In this document: in pieces, positions 9,361 to 19,026 of the stretch
How the letters are laid out: each line of letters opens with the position of its first letter
How positions within the stretch are numbered: the stretch's first letter is position 1
Source: Borrelia coriaceae
GTDB taxonomy: Bacteria; Spirochaetota; Spirochaetia; Borreliales; Borreliaceae
Assembly (NCBI RefSeq): GCF_023035295.1
Contig: NZ_CP075099.1
Span: 1 to 59,483, forward strand
Length of the DNA stretch: 59,483 bases
Direction of reading: 5' to 3'
Notes under the pieces: model-generated
What the model was told of the DNA's origin: nothing
Database searches by the model: none
The model's input: the letters and a program-made list of their open reading frames with translations, nothing else
Position numbers and translations under genes: made by a program

Positions 9361-9602
9361 TACGTGCCTCCTTTTAAACTTATCCTTTGATTCAAGAAAT
9401 CAGATAGATAATCTTTAAATAATAATCTATAAGTTAAATAAAGGCTTGCTTCTGCTTAATCACATAGAAATCAATAGCAATTTCATTGATTAGAGCAACT
9501 TAGATAACAAAAAAATAGGAATACCCATAAGGCATTCCTGCTTATCAAAACTTGTACAAAGCTTGATCCAATAAACAATAAATAGTCTAAATACTACTTA
9601 TA
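9361..9602. other. spacer with group C terminator
   Basis: Contains the minus-strand hairpin AGGAATACC/AGGCATTCCT at about 9508-9538, the same element found after the other group C cassette. No gene seen. Confidence 0.5.
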
Positions 9603-10649
9603 CTATTTAGATTTTTCGTTACTAGTAGAATTTTCTTTTATGCACTCACTAACATCTTTTAAACATTTATCAACCGTTCTCCTTATAGTAAATACTATCT
9701 CACTCACAGTTTTACCAACTGCTCTAGATAATACTGCATTTACTCCTTCTTGTGGAGCATGAGTAGTATTGATGGCTAATTTACCACCCCGAGCCATTGC
9801 CTTTAATGCTAAACCAGCTACTATTACTGATGCATTCTGTTTAACAGCAGCATCCTCAGCGTCATTAGAACCACTGTTATTAGCAATAGCAATATCATAA
9901 GCATCTTTTGCTAAATTAATAGTAGATGCTGGTTTTTCTTGACCATCCTTATTAGCTGCTTCAATTGCTGCCAATATATCTGCACCACTAGCTACATTTA
10001 ATGCAACATTAGCTGCTTTTAATTCACTTCCAGCAAGACTACCATTAGTACCAAAAAGCTTTCCAACAGCTTTACAGTCACTACCAGTCGCTTTCCTAGC
10101 ATCTCCTTTTGGAGCAACATCAGCATCCTTTGATGCTTCATAGACCATACTAATTCCTTTAACAAGATTCTTCACACTTGTTTCATCTGCTTTAACTGCA
10201 TCAGCATTACTACTACCAGCATTAGCAATTTGATCATCAGCATCCTTAGTAGCTTCCTTAATTTTATTTGTTCCATTGACTATCTTTTTCAGAGTCTTAA
10301 TTGCCTTAGCAATTAGGGTCTCGGCTTTATCTTTTATTAAATCGTAGCCACTACCTGATTTTATACTTTCTAATTTACTTTTAGCTGATTTAACTGCCTC
10401 ACCAACCTTACCTAATTGTTCTCCAACTGATTTTTTAGTTGTAGCCGCAGTAATACCAAATGGATCTTTTAGCATATCACCAAAAGAAGCAAAAACATCT
10501 AAGAAGATTTGTCTTAAATTAGATATGGAGAGTATAGACTGATTTTGTTTTTGAAGTTCTTCTATTCCATTATTACAAGAAAGGAACAAAGAGATAAATA
10601 ATGTTGCACAAATACTTTTTACTCTAATATTTTTAATATTTATTTTCAT
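9603..10649 (-). CDS. vlp: Vlp cassette, group C
   Basis: Intact 348 residues. SILSISNLRQIFLDVFASFGD at the mature N-terminus (group B-like spelling), then the group C body TTKKSVGEQLGKVGEAVKSA, ASGADILAAIEAANKDG, GLALKAMARGGKL and IRRTVDKCLKDVSECIKENS. An extra cysteine lies in the central variable region (SDCKAVGKLF). Promoterless standard leader with SD GGAGGC. Confidence 0.92.
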   Translation of the reverse strand: MKINIKNIRVKSICATLFISLFLSCNNGIEELQKQNQSILSISNLRQIFLDVFASFGDMLKDPFGITAATTKKSVGEQLGKVGEAVKSAKSKLESIKSGSGYDLIKDKAETLIAKAIKTLKKIVNGTNKIKEATKDADDQIANAGSSNADAVKADETSVKNLVKGISMVYEASKDADVAPKGDARKATGSDCKAVGKLFGTNGSLAGSELKAANVALNVASGADILAAIEAANKDGQEKPASTINLAKDAYDIAIANNSGSNDAEDAAVKQNASVIVAGLALKAMARGGKLAINTTHAPQEGVNAVLSRAVGKTVSEIVFTIRRTVDKCLKDVSECIKENSTSNEKSK

Positions 10650-10699
10650 ATATTACATGCCTCCCTTTCCTTTATATAAAAAGGATACATACAAAAAAA

Positions 10700-10738
10700 G
10701 AAACACTATTCCCATAACGAAATATGGAAAGTGTTCCC
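10700..10738 (-). terminator. inter-cassette hairpin
   Basis: AAACACTATTCCCATA pairs imperfectly with TATGGAAAGTGTTCC, downstream of the minus-strand vlp fragment ending at 10795. Confidence 0.5.
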
Positions 10739-10794
10739 CGTAAATTACTTTCATTATTTAGTTTATTTATCTTTTTTTTTAATCCTATTTACTT

Positions 10795-11050
10795 TTACTT
10801 AGTAACAACACCAGATTCTGTAGTCATAAAAGTATCATTAGAATTAATGTTCATAGCGTCTTTAACAGTCTTAAGTCCCGCATCAATTGTTTTCCTTATT
10901 GCTATAATGAGTGTGTCTAATGCTTTAGTAACTGCACTTGTTGCTGCACCTTTAACTGCCTTAATAACTTCAGCAGTAGGCCAGTACTATCATTAGCGAA
11001 TTTACCACATTTTGCCATTGTTAGTGATGCTATACATTATGCTATAATAT
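10795..11050 (-). pseudogene. vlp: vlp 3' fragment, group A
   Basis: Minus-strand reading from [12 protein letters not shown] through [20 protein letters not shown] and [12 protein letters not shown] to ESGVVTK and a stop at 10795-10797. The 5' part of the gene is missing and a frame slip is present near 10980. It retains the 3' region only, and would still be able to donate a C-terminus. Confidence 0.8.
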
Positions 11051-11381
11051 TTTTTAATTACTGGTTTAGGCACACGATTATTAAAAATAATAATAGACTA
11101 TAACCTTAGCTAATTCACTAATCTATCTAAATAGAGTTTTTAACATGTCATCTCCAGTTTATTGCTCTACTTGACTTAACCTACTCTTTTGATGCTGCTT
11201 TATATGCATTAACCATATCATCTAAATTCCTCAAAATATAAGTTACTATTTATCAATTAGTACAACATTTTATAGCGTAAATACAATAAAAGAGAGCCCT
11301 AAAGCCCTCTTAAGGATATTCAATCATTGATTTTATGTCTCAGAATTGATCTTATCAAAAATTACAGAAGTAACATTAGGA
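11051..11381. other. degenerate spacer with a terminator-like hairpin
   Basis: A minus-strand stretch NLDDMVNAYKAASKE at about 11190-11235 looks like the end of a decayed gene of unrecognised family. A hairpin at 11290-11311 (AAGAGAGCCCT...CCCTCTT) matches the one after the group B cassette at 44819-44840, so this spacer may hold the 3' flank of a deleted cassette. Confidence 0.4.
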
Positions 11382-12401
11382 TTAATTTTTAATAGCATCT
11401 TTAACTGTTTTAAGTCCCTCATCTATTGTTTTTCTTATTGCTATAGTTAATGTATCTAATGCTTTAGTAACAGCATTGACTGCTATCCCTTTAACTGCAG
11501 TAGAAATATCACTACCAGTATTACCATTAGCAAACTTACCACCCTTTGCCATAGCTCTTAATGCTATAGCGCCTGCTATAGTTGCATCTTTAGGAGCAGT
11601 AACATTAGCAGTAGAAATAGCCTGTTTAGGATCAGCATTAGCTAATTTAACAGAATCAGTATTTTCAACCATAGCTTTTAATATGTCAGCACCAGTTACA
11701 GCCCCAACAGCTTTAGCAGCATCAACTGCAGCCTTTTCTGCATTAGCAGTAATATTACCTTTAGAAGCATTACCAAATAAAAGCATTGCATCATCAGTAG
11801 TACCATCTCTTTGACCACTAGCAGCTAAAGCTTTATTATTATCACCAGCATCAAGTTTACCCTCATTTTTAAGTACTATACTTACAATAGCCCTAATTCC
11901 ATTTATTAAGTTTGAAACTTTACCTTCCTCACGATTACCTGCAGCATTTTGATCGGCAGCAGCTTTACCAACATTACCAAGTAGCTCACTATCATTACCA
12001 ATAGCATCACTAACAGTCTTAGATCCTTGAATTATTTTATCAAGTGTATTATCAATTAGTGTTTTTACAGCAGTCTCTACTCCAACAACGTTAGGATTTT
12101 CTTGAGTCTTCATGTCCTCAACAATCTTATTAAGAGCTGTTTTAGTATTTTCTAAATTGTCTTGTACTTTTTTAAAATAAGTTGCAACATCAGATTTCTT
12201 AGCATCTGCTTTAAACCCTAATGATTCAGTCATTATATCCCCAAAAGAAGAGAAGACAGATAAGAAGTCATTACCTAAATTAGCAAGTGAGGATAAGAAA
12301 GTATTTCTCTTCTCAAGTTCTTCTATTCCATTATTACAAGAAAGGAAAAGAGATATAAATAATGTTGCACAAATACTTTTTACTTTAATATTTATTTTCA
12401 T
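11382..12401 (-). CDS. vlp: Vlp cassette, group A, short leader and short tail
   Basis: 339 residues. The leader reads MKINIKVKSIC, three residues shorter than in its neighbours, putting the lipid-accepting cysteine at residue 22. [45 protein letters not shown] and [19 protein letters not shown] follow. The protein ends there, lacking the usual 12-15 residue polar tail, because a stop occurs in what is normally the NPND segment. Otherwise intact and promoterless. Confidence 0.92.
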   Translation of the reverse strand: MKINIKVKSICATLFISLFLSCNNGIEELEKRNTFLSSLANLGNDFLSVFSSFGDIMTESLGFKADAKKSDVATYFKKVQDNLENTKTALNKIVEDMKTQENPNVVGVETAVKTLIDNTLDKIIQGSKTVSDAIGNDSELLGNVGKAAADQNAAGNREEGKVSNLINGIRAIVSIVLKNEGKLDAGDNNKALAASGQRDGTTDDAMLLFGNASKGNITANAEKAAVDAAKAVGAVTGADILKAMVENTDSVKLANADPKQAISTANVTAPKDATIAGAIALRAMAKGGKFANGNTGSDISTAVKGIAVNAVTKALDTLTIAIRKTIDEGLKTVKDAIKN

Positions 12402-12457
12402 ATATTACGTGCCTCTTTTTTCCTATCCTTTAATAAAAATGTAGGCTAGATATAAAA

Positions 12458-12500
12458 AAAGGAAAACTACCCCCCTAAATAGAGAGCAATGTTTTCCTTT
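12458..12500 (-). terminator. inter-cassette hairpin
   Basis: AAAGGAAAAC (12458-12467) pairs with GTTTTCCTTT (12491-12500); downstream of the 12546-13622 cassette. Confidence 0.65.
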
Positions 12501-12545
12501 AATGATTTTATTATTTAGTTTATTTAACTTTTTAATTATAATTAA

Positions 12546-13622
12546 TTATTTTTTAGTAACAGTAGTTTGAATACTACCACCTTGATCCGCTTCACCAGCA
12601 GTATCAGAGTATGTAATTCCTTTAACAGCTTCTCTTACTTTTTCTAGCTTTTTTAATACTGTTTGCCTAATTATTAAATCAAGTACTCCTAGTACCTTAT
12701 TTACAGAACTTACTGCGGCTGCTTTAACTGCATTATCTTCACTAGCAGCATGACTAAATTTCCCAGTTTTAGTCATAGCCTTAAGAGCAACAGCTGCTGC
12801 TAAGTCTGCGGTAGTAGCAGCCTTAGCACCATTATTATCAGAAGCATTAGCAGTGGCTAATTGTCCAGCATTATTATCATTGGCATCACCAAGACCAGAA
12901 GTAGTAGCATCTTTAATCTTATCAATCATTGCCCATGGATCTGCTTCTGATACTTTAACTGCTAGTGCTGCAGTAGCCCCAGAGCCCGCAGCACTACTTG
13001 CAGCATTAAGTGCGGCAGGAGCAGCAGTATTACCTTTTTCCACAGCACTACCAGAATTTCCCTTAGCAATTTTTACACCAGAATTAATAGCAGCTTCAAC
13101 TATAACTTTGACTCCTTCAATAATATCTTTAACGCTAGTCACTTCAGCAGGTACAGCAGCCGCAGCACCAGTATCGCCTATAGGAGTATTACCGACAGCC
13201 CCAAAAAGTTTAGTTAGGGCATTAGTTAAGTTGTCAAAAACATCATTTGCCCTCTTAATTGCATTATTAACAGCCTCAATACCTTTAGTATCAGCATATG
13301 AAGTAGAAGCTATATTTTTTGATAAGTCATCTAACTTTTTCTTAGTTTCAGTTAATCCATTCCCTATTGTCTTAAAATGTTCTCCTACCTTACTTCTCTT
13401 ATCATCAGACGTAACAGCACTAAATCCTAATGCATCTCCCATAGCATTGCCAAAAGAAGTGAATATTTCTTGAAAGTTATGACCTATATTGATAAGAGAA
13501 TCAGCAAAAGACTTTCTCTTCTCAAGTTCTTCTATTACTCCATTATTACAAGCAAGGAAAAGAGATATAAATAATGTTGCACAAATTCTTTTTAATCTAA
13601 TATTTTTAATATTTATTTTCAT
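12546..13622 (-). CDS. vlp: Vlp cassette, group D
   Basis: Intact 358 residues with lipobox [76 protein letters not shown] and [20 protein letters not shown] identify the group. The Ala-rich middle (two Ala/Gly-rich tracts around 205-220) produces a long overlapping open frame on the opposite strand that I regard as a composition artefact. Promoterless standard leader. Confidence 0.93.
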   Translation of the reverse strand: MKINIKNIRLKRICATLFISLFLACNNGVIEELEKRKSFADSLINIGHNFQEIFTSFGNAMGDALGFSAVTSDDKRSKVGEHFKTIGNGLTETKKKLDDLSKNIASTSYADTKGIEAVNNAIKRANDVFDNLTNALTKLFGAVGNTPIGDTGAAAAVPAEVTSVKDIIEGVKVIVEAAINSGVKIAKGNSGSAVEKGNTAAPAALNAASSAAGSGATAALAVKVSEADPWAMIDKIKDATTSGLGDANDNNAGQLATANASDNNGAKAATTADLAAAVALKAMTKTGKFSHAASEDNAVKAAAVSSVNKVLGVLDLIIRQTVLKKLEKVREAVKGITYSDTAGEADQGGSIQTTVTKK

Positions 13623-13668
13623 ATATTACGTGCCTCCTTTCCTTTAACAAAAAAGACTAGACACAAAA

Positions 13669-13706
13669 AAAGGAAAACTACTCTTATTAAGAGATAAGTT
13701 CCCCTT
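13669..13706 (-). terminator. inter-cassette hairpin
   Basis: AAAGGAAAACTACTCTTA and GAGATAAGTTCCCCTT form an imperfect stem downstream of the 13739-14806 cassette. Confidence 0.55.
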
Positions 13707-13738
13707 AAATAACTTTATTACATAGCGTCAAATTTCAA

Positions 13739-14806
13739 TTATTGATTTTTGGTCTCAGTAGTCACAGACTTATCATTAATATTGATATTCATAGTGTCTT
13801 TAACAGTTTTAAGTCCGTCATCAATTGTTTTTCTTATCGCTATAGTTAATGTATCTAATGCCTTAGTTACTGCACTTATAGCTGCTCCTTTAATGGTAGT
13901 AGCAATAACTCCTGCATCAGAATCATTAGCATTAGCAAATTTACCACTCTTAGCCATTGCTCGCAGTGCTATACCTCCTGCAACTTCCGCATCTTTAGGA
14001 GAAGCAACATTAACACTAGCATTATCTTCATTATTTTTAGCCAATGTTATTGCTTTACTACTATTTGTAATCATAGCTTGCAATATGTCCGCACCAGTTA
14101 CTGCTCCAACAGCTTTTGCTGCATCTGTCGCTAATTTTTTTGTATTAGCCTCACTGTCACCAGAATTATCCTTAGCAAATAATTTAATTGCACCACCATT
14201 ATTACTTCTTGTGGTACCAGTTTCAGATTTGTTATCATCTCCCGCTTTAGGATTTCCTTTGCCTTGAAGCACTACATCTACAATTGATTTAATTCCCTTT
14301 ACCAGACTATCAATATCTCCAACAACAACTTTATTATTCTGAGCACCACTAGCAGTAGAGATATTACCAATTGGTTCACTAGCATCAGCACTCTTTAAAG
14401 CTTCACTAGCACCCTCAATAATTTTACTAAGTTTTTCAATAACCAATTTTTCTACTTCTTTTTTAACAGCATCAGCATTAGGATTTTTTTCTTTTTCCAC
14501 ATCTTCAACAATTTTGACAAGTTTTTTTCTAGTTTCTTCCACAGTATCATGAACTTTTTTAAAGTAATTAGCAACATCAGACTTTTTAGTCTCAGTATTA
14601 AATCCTAAAACACCCCCAAGTGAATTGCCAAAAGAAGTAAAAATATCTAAGAAGTCATTACCTAAATTAGCAAGTGAGGATAAGAAGTTATTTTGGTTTT
14701 TAAGTTTTTCTAATTCCTCACCAGAATTATTACAAGAAAGGAAAAGAGAGATAAATAATGTTGCACAAATTCTTTTTATCCTAATATTTTTAATATTTAT
14801 TTTCAT
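13739..14806 (-). CDS. vlp: Vlp cassette, group A with altered N-terminal linker
   Basis: Intact 355 residues. Directly after the lipobox cysteine it reads NNSGEELEKLKNQNNFLSS instead of [16 protein letters not shown] is otherwise typical of group E. The group A body follows: [41 protein letters not shown] and AIRKTIDDGLKTVKDTM. The linker looks like a small conversion tract from a group E donor. Promoterless. Confidence 0.92.
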   Translation of the reverse strand: MKINIKNIRIKRICATLFISLFLSCNNSGEELEKLKNQNNFLSSLANLGNDFLDIFTSFGNSLGGVLGFNTETKKSDVANYFKKVHDTVEETRKKLVKIVEDVEKEKNPNADAVKKEVEKLVIEKLSKIIEGASEALKSADASEPIGNISTASGAQNNKVVVGDIDSLVKGIKSIVDVVLQGKGNPKAGDDNKSETGTTRSNNGGAIKLFAKDNSGDSEANTKKLATDAAKAVGAVTGADILQAMITNSSKAITLAKNNEDNASVNVASPKDAEVAGGIALRAMAKSGKFANANDSDAGVIATTIKGAAISAVTKALDTLTIAIRKTIDDGLKTVKDTMNININDKSVTTETKNQ

Positions 14807-14860
14807 ATATTACGTGCTTCCCTTTTCCTTATCCTTTAACTAAAGAGGTCACATACAACA

Positions 14861-14898
14861 AAAGGAAAACAACTCTCCTCAAGAGAAGTGCTTTCCTT
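14861..14898 (-). terminator. inter-cassette hairpin
   Basis: AAAAGGAAAACAACTCTC with GAGAAGTGCTTTCCTT, downstream of the group D pseudogene. Confidence 0.6.
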
Positions 14899-14936
14899 AA
14901 ACGACGTTATTATTCTGTTTAATTACTTCCGATTAT

Positions 14937-16015
14937 TTACTTAACAAGATTAGCTTCAGTTGATTCACCAATTATCTGAATATCGTATTTTCTTAACAGC
15001 TTCTCTTACTTTCTCTAGATTACTTACTACTGCTCGCCTAATTATTATATCCAATACTCCTAGTATCTTATTTACAGCACTCGCAGCAGCTGTTTTAACT
15101 GCATCAGATTCATTATTAGAACTTTGAGCACTAAATTCACCTCCTTTAGTCATTGCTTTCAAAGCTACAGCTGCTGCCAGATCAGCAGTACTTTTTGCCC
15201 CAACATTGTGACTACTAGTGCTAGTAGCAATATCAGTAGCTAAGGCTACAACTCCATTATCATTACTAGCAGTAAGTTTAACATCAGTCTTAGCATTTTC
15301 AATCTTATTAATCATTGCCCATGGGTCTGTTTTTGACGCTGCTTCAGCTAACTTAGGACCAGCAGTAGCACCAACAGCTTGAGCACTATTTTTACCAACA
15401 ACTGCAGCAGTAGCACCAGCACCAGAGGCATGATCTACTACCTTATCATCTTCAGTTCCTTTCCCAATTTTTACACCAGACTCTTTGGCAGTCTCAATTA
15501 TTTCTTTAATCCCTTCAATAACAATTTTAACATCATCAGCAGAGGCAGCCTCAGGAGCACTAGATGTATCAGTATCACCAATCTTACCACCAGCTTTAGT
15601 TATACCAGCAAGTTTAGTTACAGAAGTAATTAATTTTGTAAAAACTTCATTAGCACTGCTAATAACAGTCTCAACACCTTTAGTATCAGCATGTGGAACA
15701 GAAATCATTTCTTTTGATAGCTTATCTAAGTTACCTTTAGTATCTTCTAACCCTTTTTTTACCTTTTCAAAGTGCTCTCCTACTACACTTCTCTTATCAT
15801 CCAGATTTAACAGCACTAAATCCTAATGCATCCCCCATAGCATTACCAAAGAAACCAAAAATCTCTTGCAATCCGTGTCCTATCCTCACTAAAGAATCAG
15901 AAAAAATATTTTTCTTTTCAAGTTCTTCTATTCCATTATTACAAGAAAAGAACAGAGCAATAAATAATGTTGCACAAATACTTTTTACTCTAACATTTTT
16001 AATATTTATTTTCAT
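14937..16015 (-). pseudogene. vlp: Vlp cassette, group D, two frameshifts
   Basis: The 5' frame (16015 down to 15797) reads the leader, [20 protein letters not shown] and [11 protein letters not shown] and then stops. The continuation [20 protein letters not shown] runs in another frame from about 15805. Near the 3' end the frame again shifts: it stops after RYSDNW, whereas the neighbouring frame reads GESTEANLVK and a stop at 14937, matching group D tails. Two single-base lesions would restore a full-length protein. Usable as donor DNA, not as an expressed gene. Confidence 0.85.
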
Positions 16016-16067
16016 ATATTACGTGCACCCCTTTTTCCCTACTCCTTCACTAAAAAGGCTATACAAA

Positions 16068-16112
16068 AAAGAAAAACAACTTCCCCTAAATAGACAGAAA
16101 AGTGTTTTCTTT
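16068..16112 (-). terminator. inter-cassette hairpin
   Basis: AAAGAAAAACAAC with GTGTTTTCTTT; weaker than others, downstream of the group B pseudogene. Confidence 0.5.
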
Positions 16113-16156
16113 AAATGACTCTAATATTTAATTATGTATTTTTTATAGATAATTCT

Positions 16157-17226
16157 TTATTTTTTTACACTAGATTCTGCAGTAGCTGCATCCGAAAATT
16201 TATTCTCTTGTTTAACTGCTGCTAATGCTTCACTTATTGTTTTTAAACCACTATCAACAGTATTTCTTATTGCAACAATAAAAGTAGATAATGTCTTACT
16301 TACTGCACTAGCTGCTACACCATTGACTTGCATCAGCATCTTTAGCATTCTGATTAGCTGCGAATTTACCACCCTTTGCCATAGCTCTTAACGCTATACC
16401 CGCTGCTATTACCGCATCTTTTTTTGCTGGGTCTTTAATTTCTTTCTTATTATCAACAGCAGGAGCTATAGCAATCTCAGCTGCATCCTTGGCTTCATTA
16501 ATTCCCTCACTAGAACTAGCAACAGGGTTTTCTTTAGCACAGCTATAGCCTTTAGTATATCAGCTCCGATTACTGCTCCAATACTTGCAGATGCCTTTGC
16601 AATATTTTCTTCTTTCGCATCAGCCTTACCATTAGCATGAGCAAACAGCTTACCAATGTCTTTTTTATCATCATCCCCTGTTTTAGTAGCACCTGCATTA
16701 CCTTTATCTTTTAATACCACTTCAACAATTTTCTTAATCCCTTTAACTATAGAAACAATTGAATCCTTGTTAGCGGGATCAGCACCATGCCCAGCCGAAG
16801 TAGCATTTCCAATAGCCTCACCTATGGCCCCTTTAGCTGCTTCCTTAGAACCTTCTTCAACCTTTTCTAATGTCTCTTTAATAAATTTTTCAACCGCTTC
16901 TTTCACTTTTGGATAATTGCCATGTTTTTCAACAATATCATTTAATTTAACTTTAACAGATGTTATAGTTTTTTCAATATCAGTAAAATACTTTCCTATA
17001 TCACTCTTTTTAGTATCAACATTATAATACCCAAAGTGTCAGTCACCATATCAGAAAAAGAAGTAAAAATATTTAAGAAGTCATTACCTAAATTAGCTAG
17101 TGAGGATAAGAAAGTATTTCTCTTCTCAAGTTCTTCTATTACTCCATTATTACAAGAAAGGAATAGAGAGATAAATAATGTTGTACAAATACTTTTTATT
17201 CTAATATTCTTAATATTTATTTTCAT
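16157..17226 (-). pseudogene. vlp: Vlp cassette, mosaic A/B, three or more frameshifts
   Basis: The N-terminal part reads [14 protein letters not shown] and [15 protein letters not shown] (group A), then switches at SDMVTDTLGI to group B sequence and loses frame near 17020. The middle frame (16906-16466) carries [18 protein letters not shown]; the third (16372-16157) carries AVSKTLSTFIVAIRNTVD and KQENKF. Between them [19 protein letters not shown] can be read in yet another frame. It is both a segmental mosaic and the most damaged long cassette in the left array. Confidence 0.85.
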
Positions 17227-17298
17227 AATTATGTGCCTCCTTTTTTCCCTTTCCTTTAATTAAAGAGGCTAAACACAAAAAAGGAAAACATTATAAAT

Positions 17299-17327
17299 TT
17301 GATAACTTCACTTTAATGCCTTATATT
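17299..17327 (+). promoter_or_regulatory. sigma70-type promoter of lipoprotein copy 2
   Basis: TTGATA (17299-17304), 17-base spacer, TATATT (17322-17327); conserved with the promoters of copies 1 and 3. Confidence 0.65.
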
Positions 17328-17380
17328 TACTAATAAGTATATGTTTAACAATAAATACTTATAACTAGGAGAATATCTTA

Positions 17381-18259
17381 ATGAAAAATCTTTTACTTAT
17401 ATTTACATTATTAACTTTAGGAATAACATCTTGTAATGATGTTACTAAACCAAAGAAAAAACAAACTTCAAATCATATTCCAGATAATAAGTTGCATGAA
17501 ATAGGAATTTCTGTATCCCCTAAAAAAAAAGAAAATACAACTCAAATAGAACATGAAAAATTAACACAAGAAAATATAAAAAGTTTACAAACGTTTCTTA
17601 ATGACTCTCAAGACTATCATGATAATTTGAAAACTATTTACAATAGTCATATTAAATATATAAATGAAGTTATGACTTATACTCAGTGTAGTGAGGCTAT
17701 CATGGTATTTTGCACTAGCGACACAAATTCTCAAATACGAATAAATGCTATTGAAAAACTTAATAACTCTAATCTTATTCAAAATTTACAAACTCTAGCA
17801 GAATCCATAAAAGATACTAATCCTCAAGAATTAAATAACTCAATTGAAACCTTAAAACAAGCTATAAATCAAGCTTATCTTGTAAAAGACAATAATGATA
17901 CTAATGCATGGCAAACTATTAGAAATGCTGGTTCGGCTTTCATTATTACTATAAATAATGCAATAACAGCTTATATCGATGCCTTTGTTACAATTGTTTC
18001 TAAATTTGATTCTAATACTTTTATATCTGCTGCTCACTCTTTCGCTATTGCTGCTAAGACTTTCCATAAAGAAGTTAACATCGTAGCTTTTAACCCTATC
18101 GTTAATGCATTAAAAGGAATGGCTTTTCAACTAGACGATTCTATAAAACAAATAAAACAATATGCTATCAACTTGGATGACCATAACTACACTGGAGGAA
18201 CAACTTTTGCTAATGCTATTGATTTACTAATTTATGCTTATAAACAGGCAGTCAATTAA
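17381..18259 (+). CDS. two-cysteine surface lipoprotein, copy 2 (internal)
   Basis: Intact 292 residues, lipobox GITSC (Cys18), conserved LTQENIKSLQ, cysteine pair in QCSEAIMVFC, DTNSQIR, YIDAFVTIVSKF and YTGGTTFANAID. It keeps the Shine-Dalgarno TAGGAG and the conserved promoter, so it may be expressed. It is the only plus-strand gene inside the minus-strand vlp array, and its flanks resemble the left subtelomeric module (see findings). The function is unrecognised; surface exposure is inferred. Confidence 0.85.
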   Translation: MKNLLLIFTLLTLGITSCNDVTKPKKKQTSNHIPDNKLHEIGISVSPKKKENTTQIEHEKLTQENIKSLQTFLNDSQDYHDNLKTIYNSHIKYINEVMTYTQCSEAIMVFCTSDTNSQIRINAIEKLNNSNLIQNLQTLAESIKDTNPQELNNSIETLKQAINQAYLVKDNNDTNAWQTIRNAGSAFIITINNAITAYIDAFVTIVSKFDSNTFISAAHSFAIAAKTFHKEVNIVAFNPIVNALKGMAFQLDDSIKQIKQYAINLDDHNYTGGTTFANAIDLLIYAYKQAVN

Positions 18260-18638
18260 ACTAACTTATATATACAAATAACAGACTACATAAAATAAAT
18301 AAGTAAGAGGCTTTATTATAGAACTCCTTACAATTAAATGCACATGTAAACTTTAAACATAAAAATTAAAAACTAAAAATATAGTCTATTCTCAATTCAA
18401 TGAACTACATCAATTTTTTTAATTGACTTCAAAACACTACTAAAAGAATATTTTAGACAAAATAATTGCTACCAATTATGCACCTTTTATTTTAATATCA
18501 AATTAATTCTCAAAATTAACCTCATTACCTTATTAATAATTAAAATTAATCTTATAAAATCATTCATCTCTAGTTAGAAAAAACTTTATCAGAAACTATG
18601 TACTCATATACCAAGCAAAACTAATCTCATATGACGAT
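18260..18638. other. remnant flank of a lipoprotein module
   Basis: After the gene the sequence matches the 3' flank of the terminal copies (TTACAATTAAATGC and TTTAAACATAAA). From about 18530 TTAATCTTATAAA matches the region upstream of the 2863-3699 lipoprotein (3850-3870). The lipoprotein gene itself is missing between these two matches, so it has been deleted. No other gene seen. Confidence 0.5.
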
Positions 18639-18896
18639 TTAAAAAAGCGTTAACAGTGAAATAATTGCATATCTCCTGTTTTTTTTAGGATCCTCTTTAA
18701 TACCTAAAACATCAATAACCACATCAGAAAAGGAAGACAAAACCTCTAAGAGGTTTTGTCTTAACTTAAATATAGAAAGTATAGACTCTTTTTCCTTCTG
18801 AAGTTCTTCTATTCCATTATTACAAGAAAGGAATAGAGAGATAAATAACATTGCACAAATACTTCTTACTTTAATATTTTTAATATTTATTTTCAT
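18639..18896 (-). pseudogene. vlp: vlp 5' fragment, group B
   Basis: Leader [14 protein letters not shown], lipobox LFLSC, SILSIFKLRQNLLEVLSSFS and DVLGIKEDPKK, then out of the family after about 74 residues. It abuts the internal lipoprotein module, just as fragments abut both terminal modules. Confidence 0.85.
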
Positions 18897-18950
18897 ATAT
18901 TACATGCCTCTTTTTATCCTTTCCTTTAACTAAAGAAGTTAAAAATAAAT

Positions 18951-18988
18951 AAGAGGAAACACATTTCATATAAAAAAGTGTTTCCCTT
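18951..18988 (-). terminator. inter-cassette hairpin
   Basis: AAGAGGAAACAC with GTGTTTCCCTT, downstream of the 19027-20073 cassette. Confidence 0.6.
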
Positions 18989-19026
18989 AATCTTTATTAC
19001 TTAATTTACTTATTTCTTATTGTTTA

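Noticed and set aside
12853..13473. Long plus-strand open frame (206 codons) opposite a group D vlp
   Set aside because: Composition artefact of Ala/Gly-rich codons in the real gene; hydrophobic Ala/Ser/Leu/Pro translation, no ribosome site, and similar frames occur opposite many cassettes.
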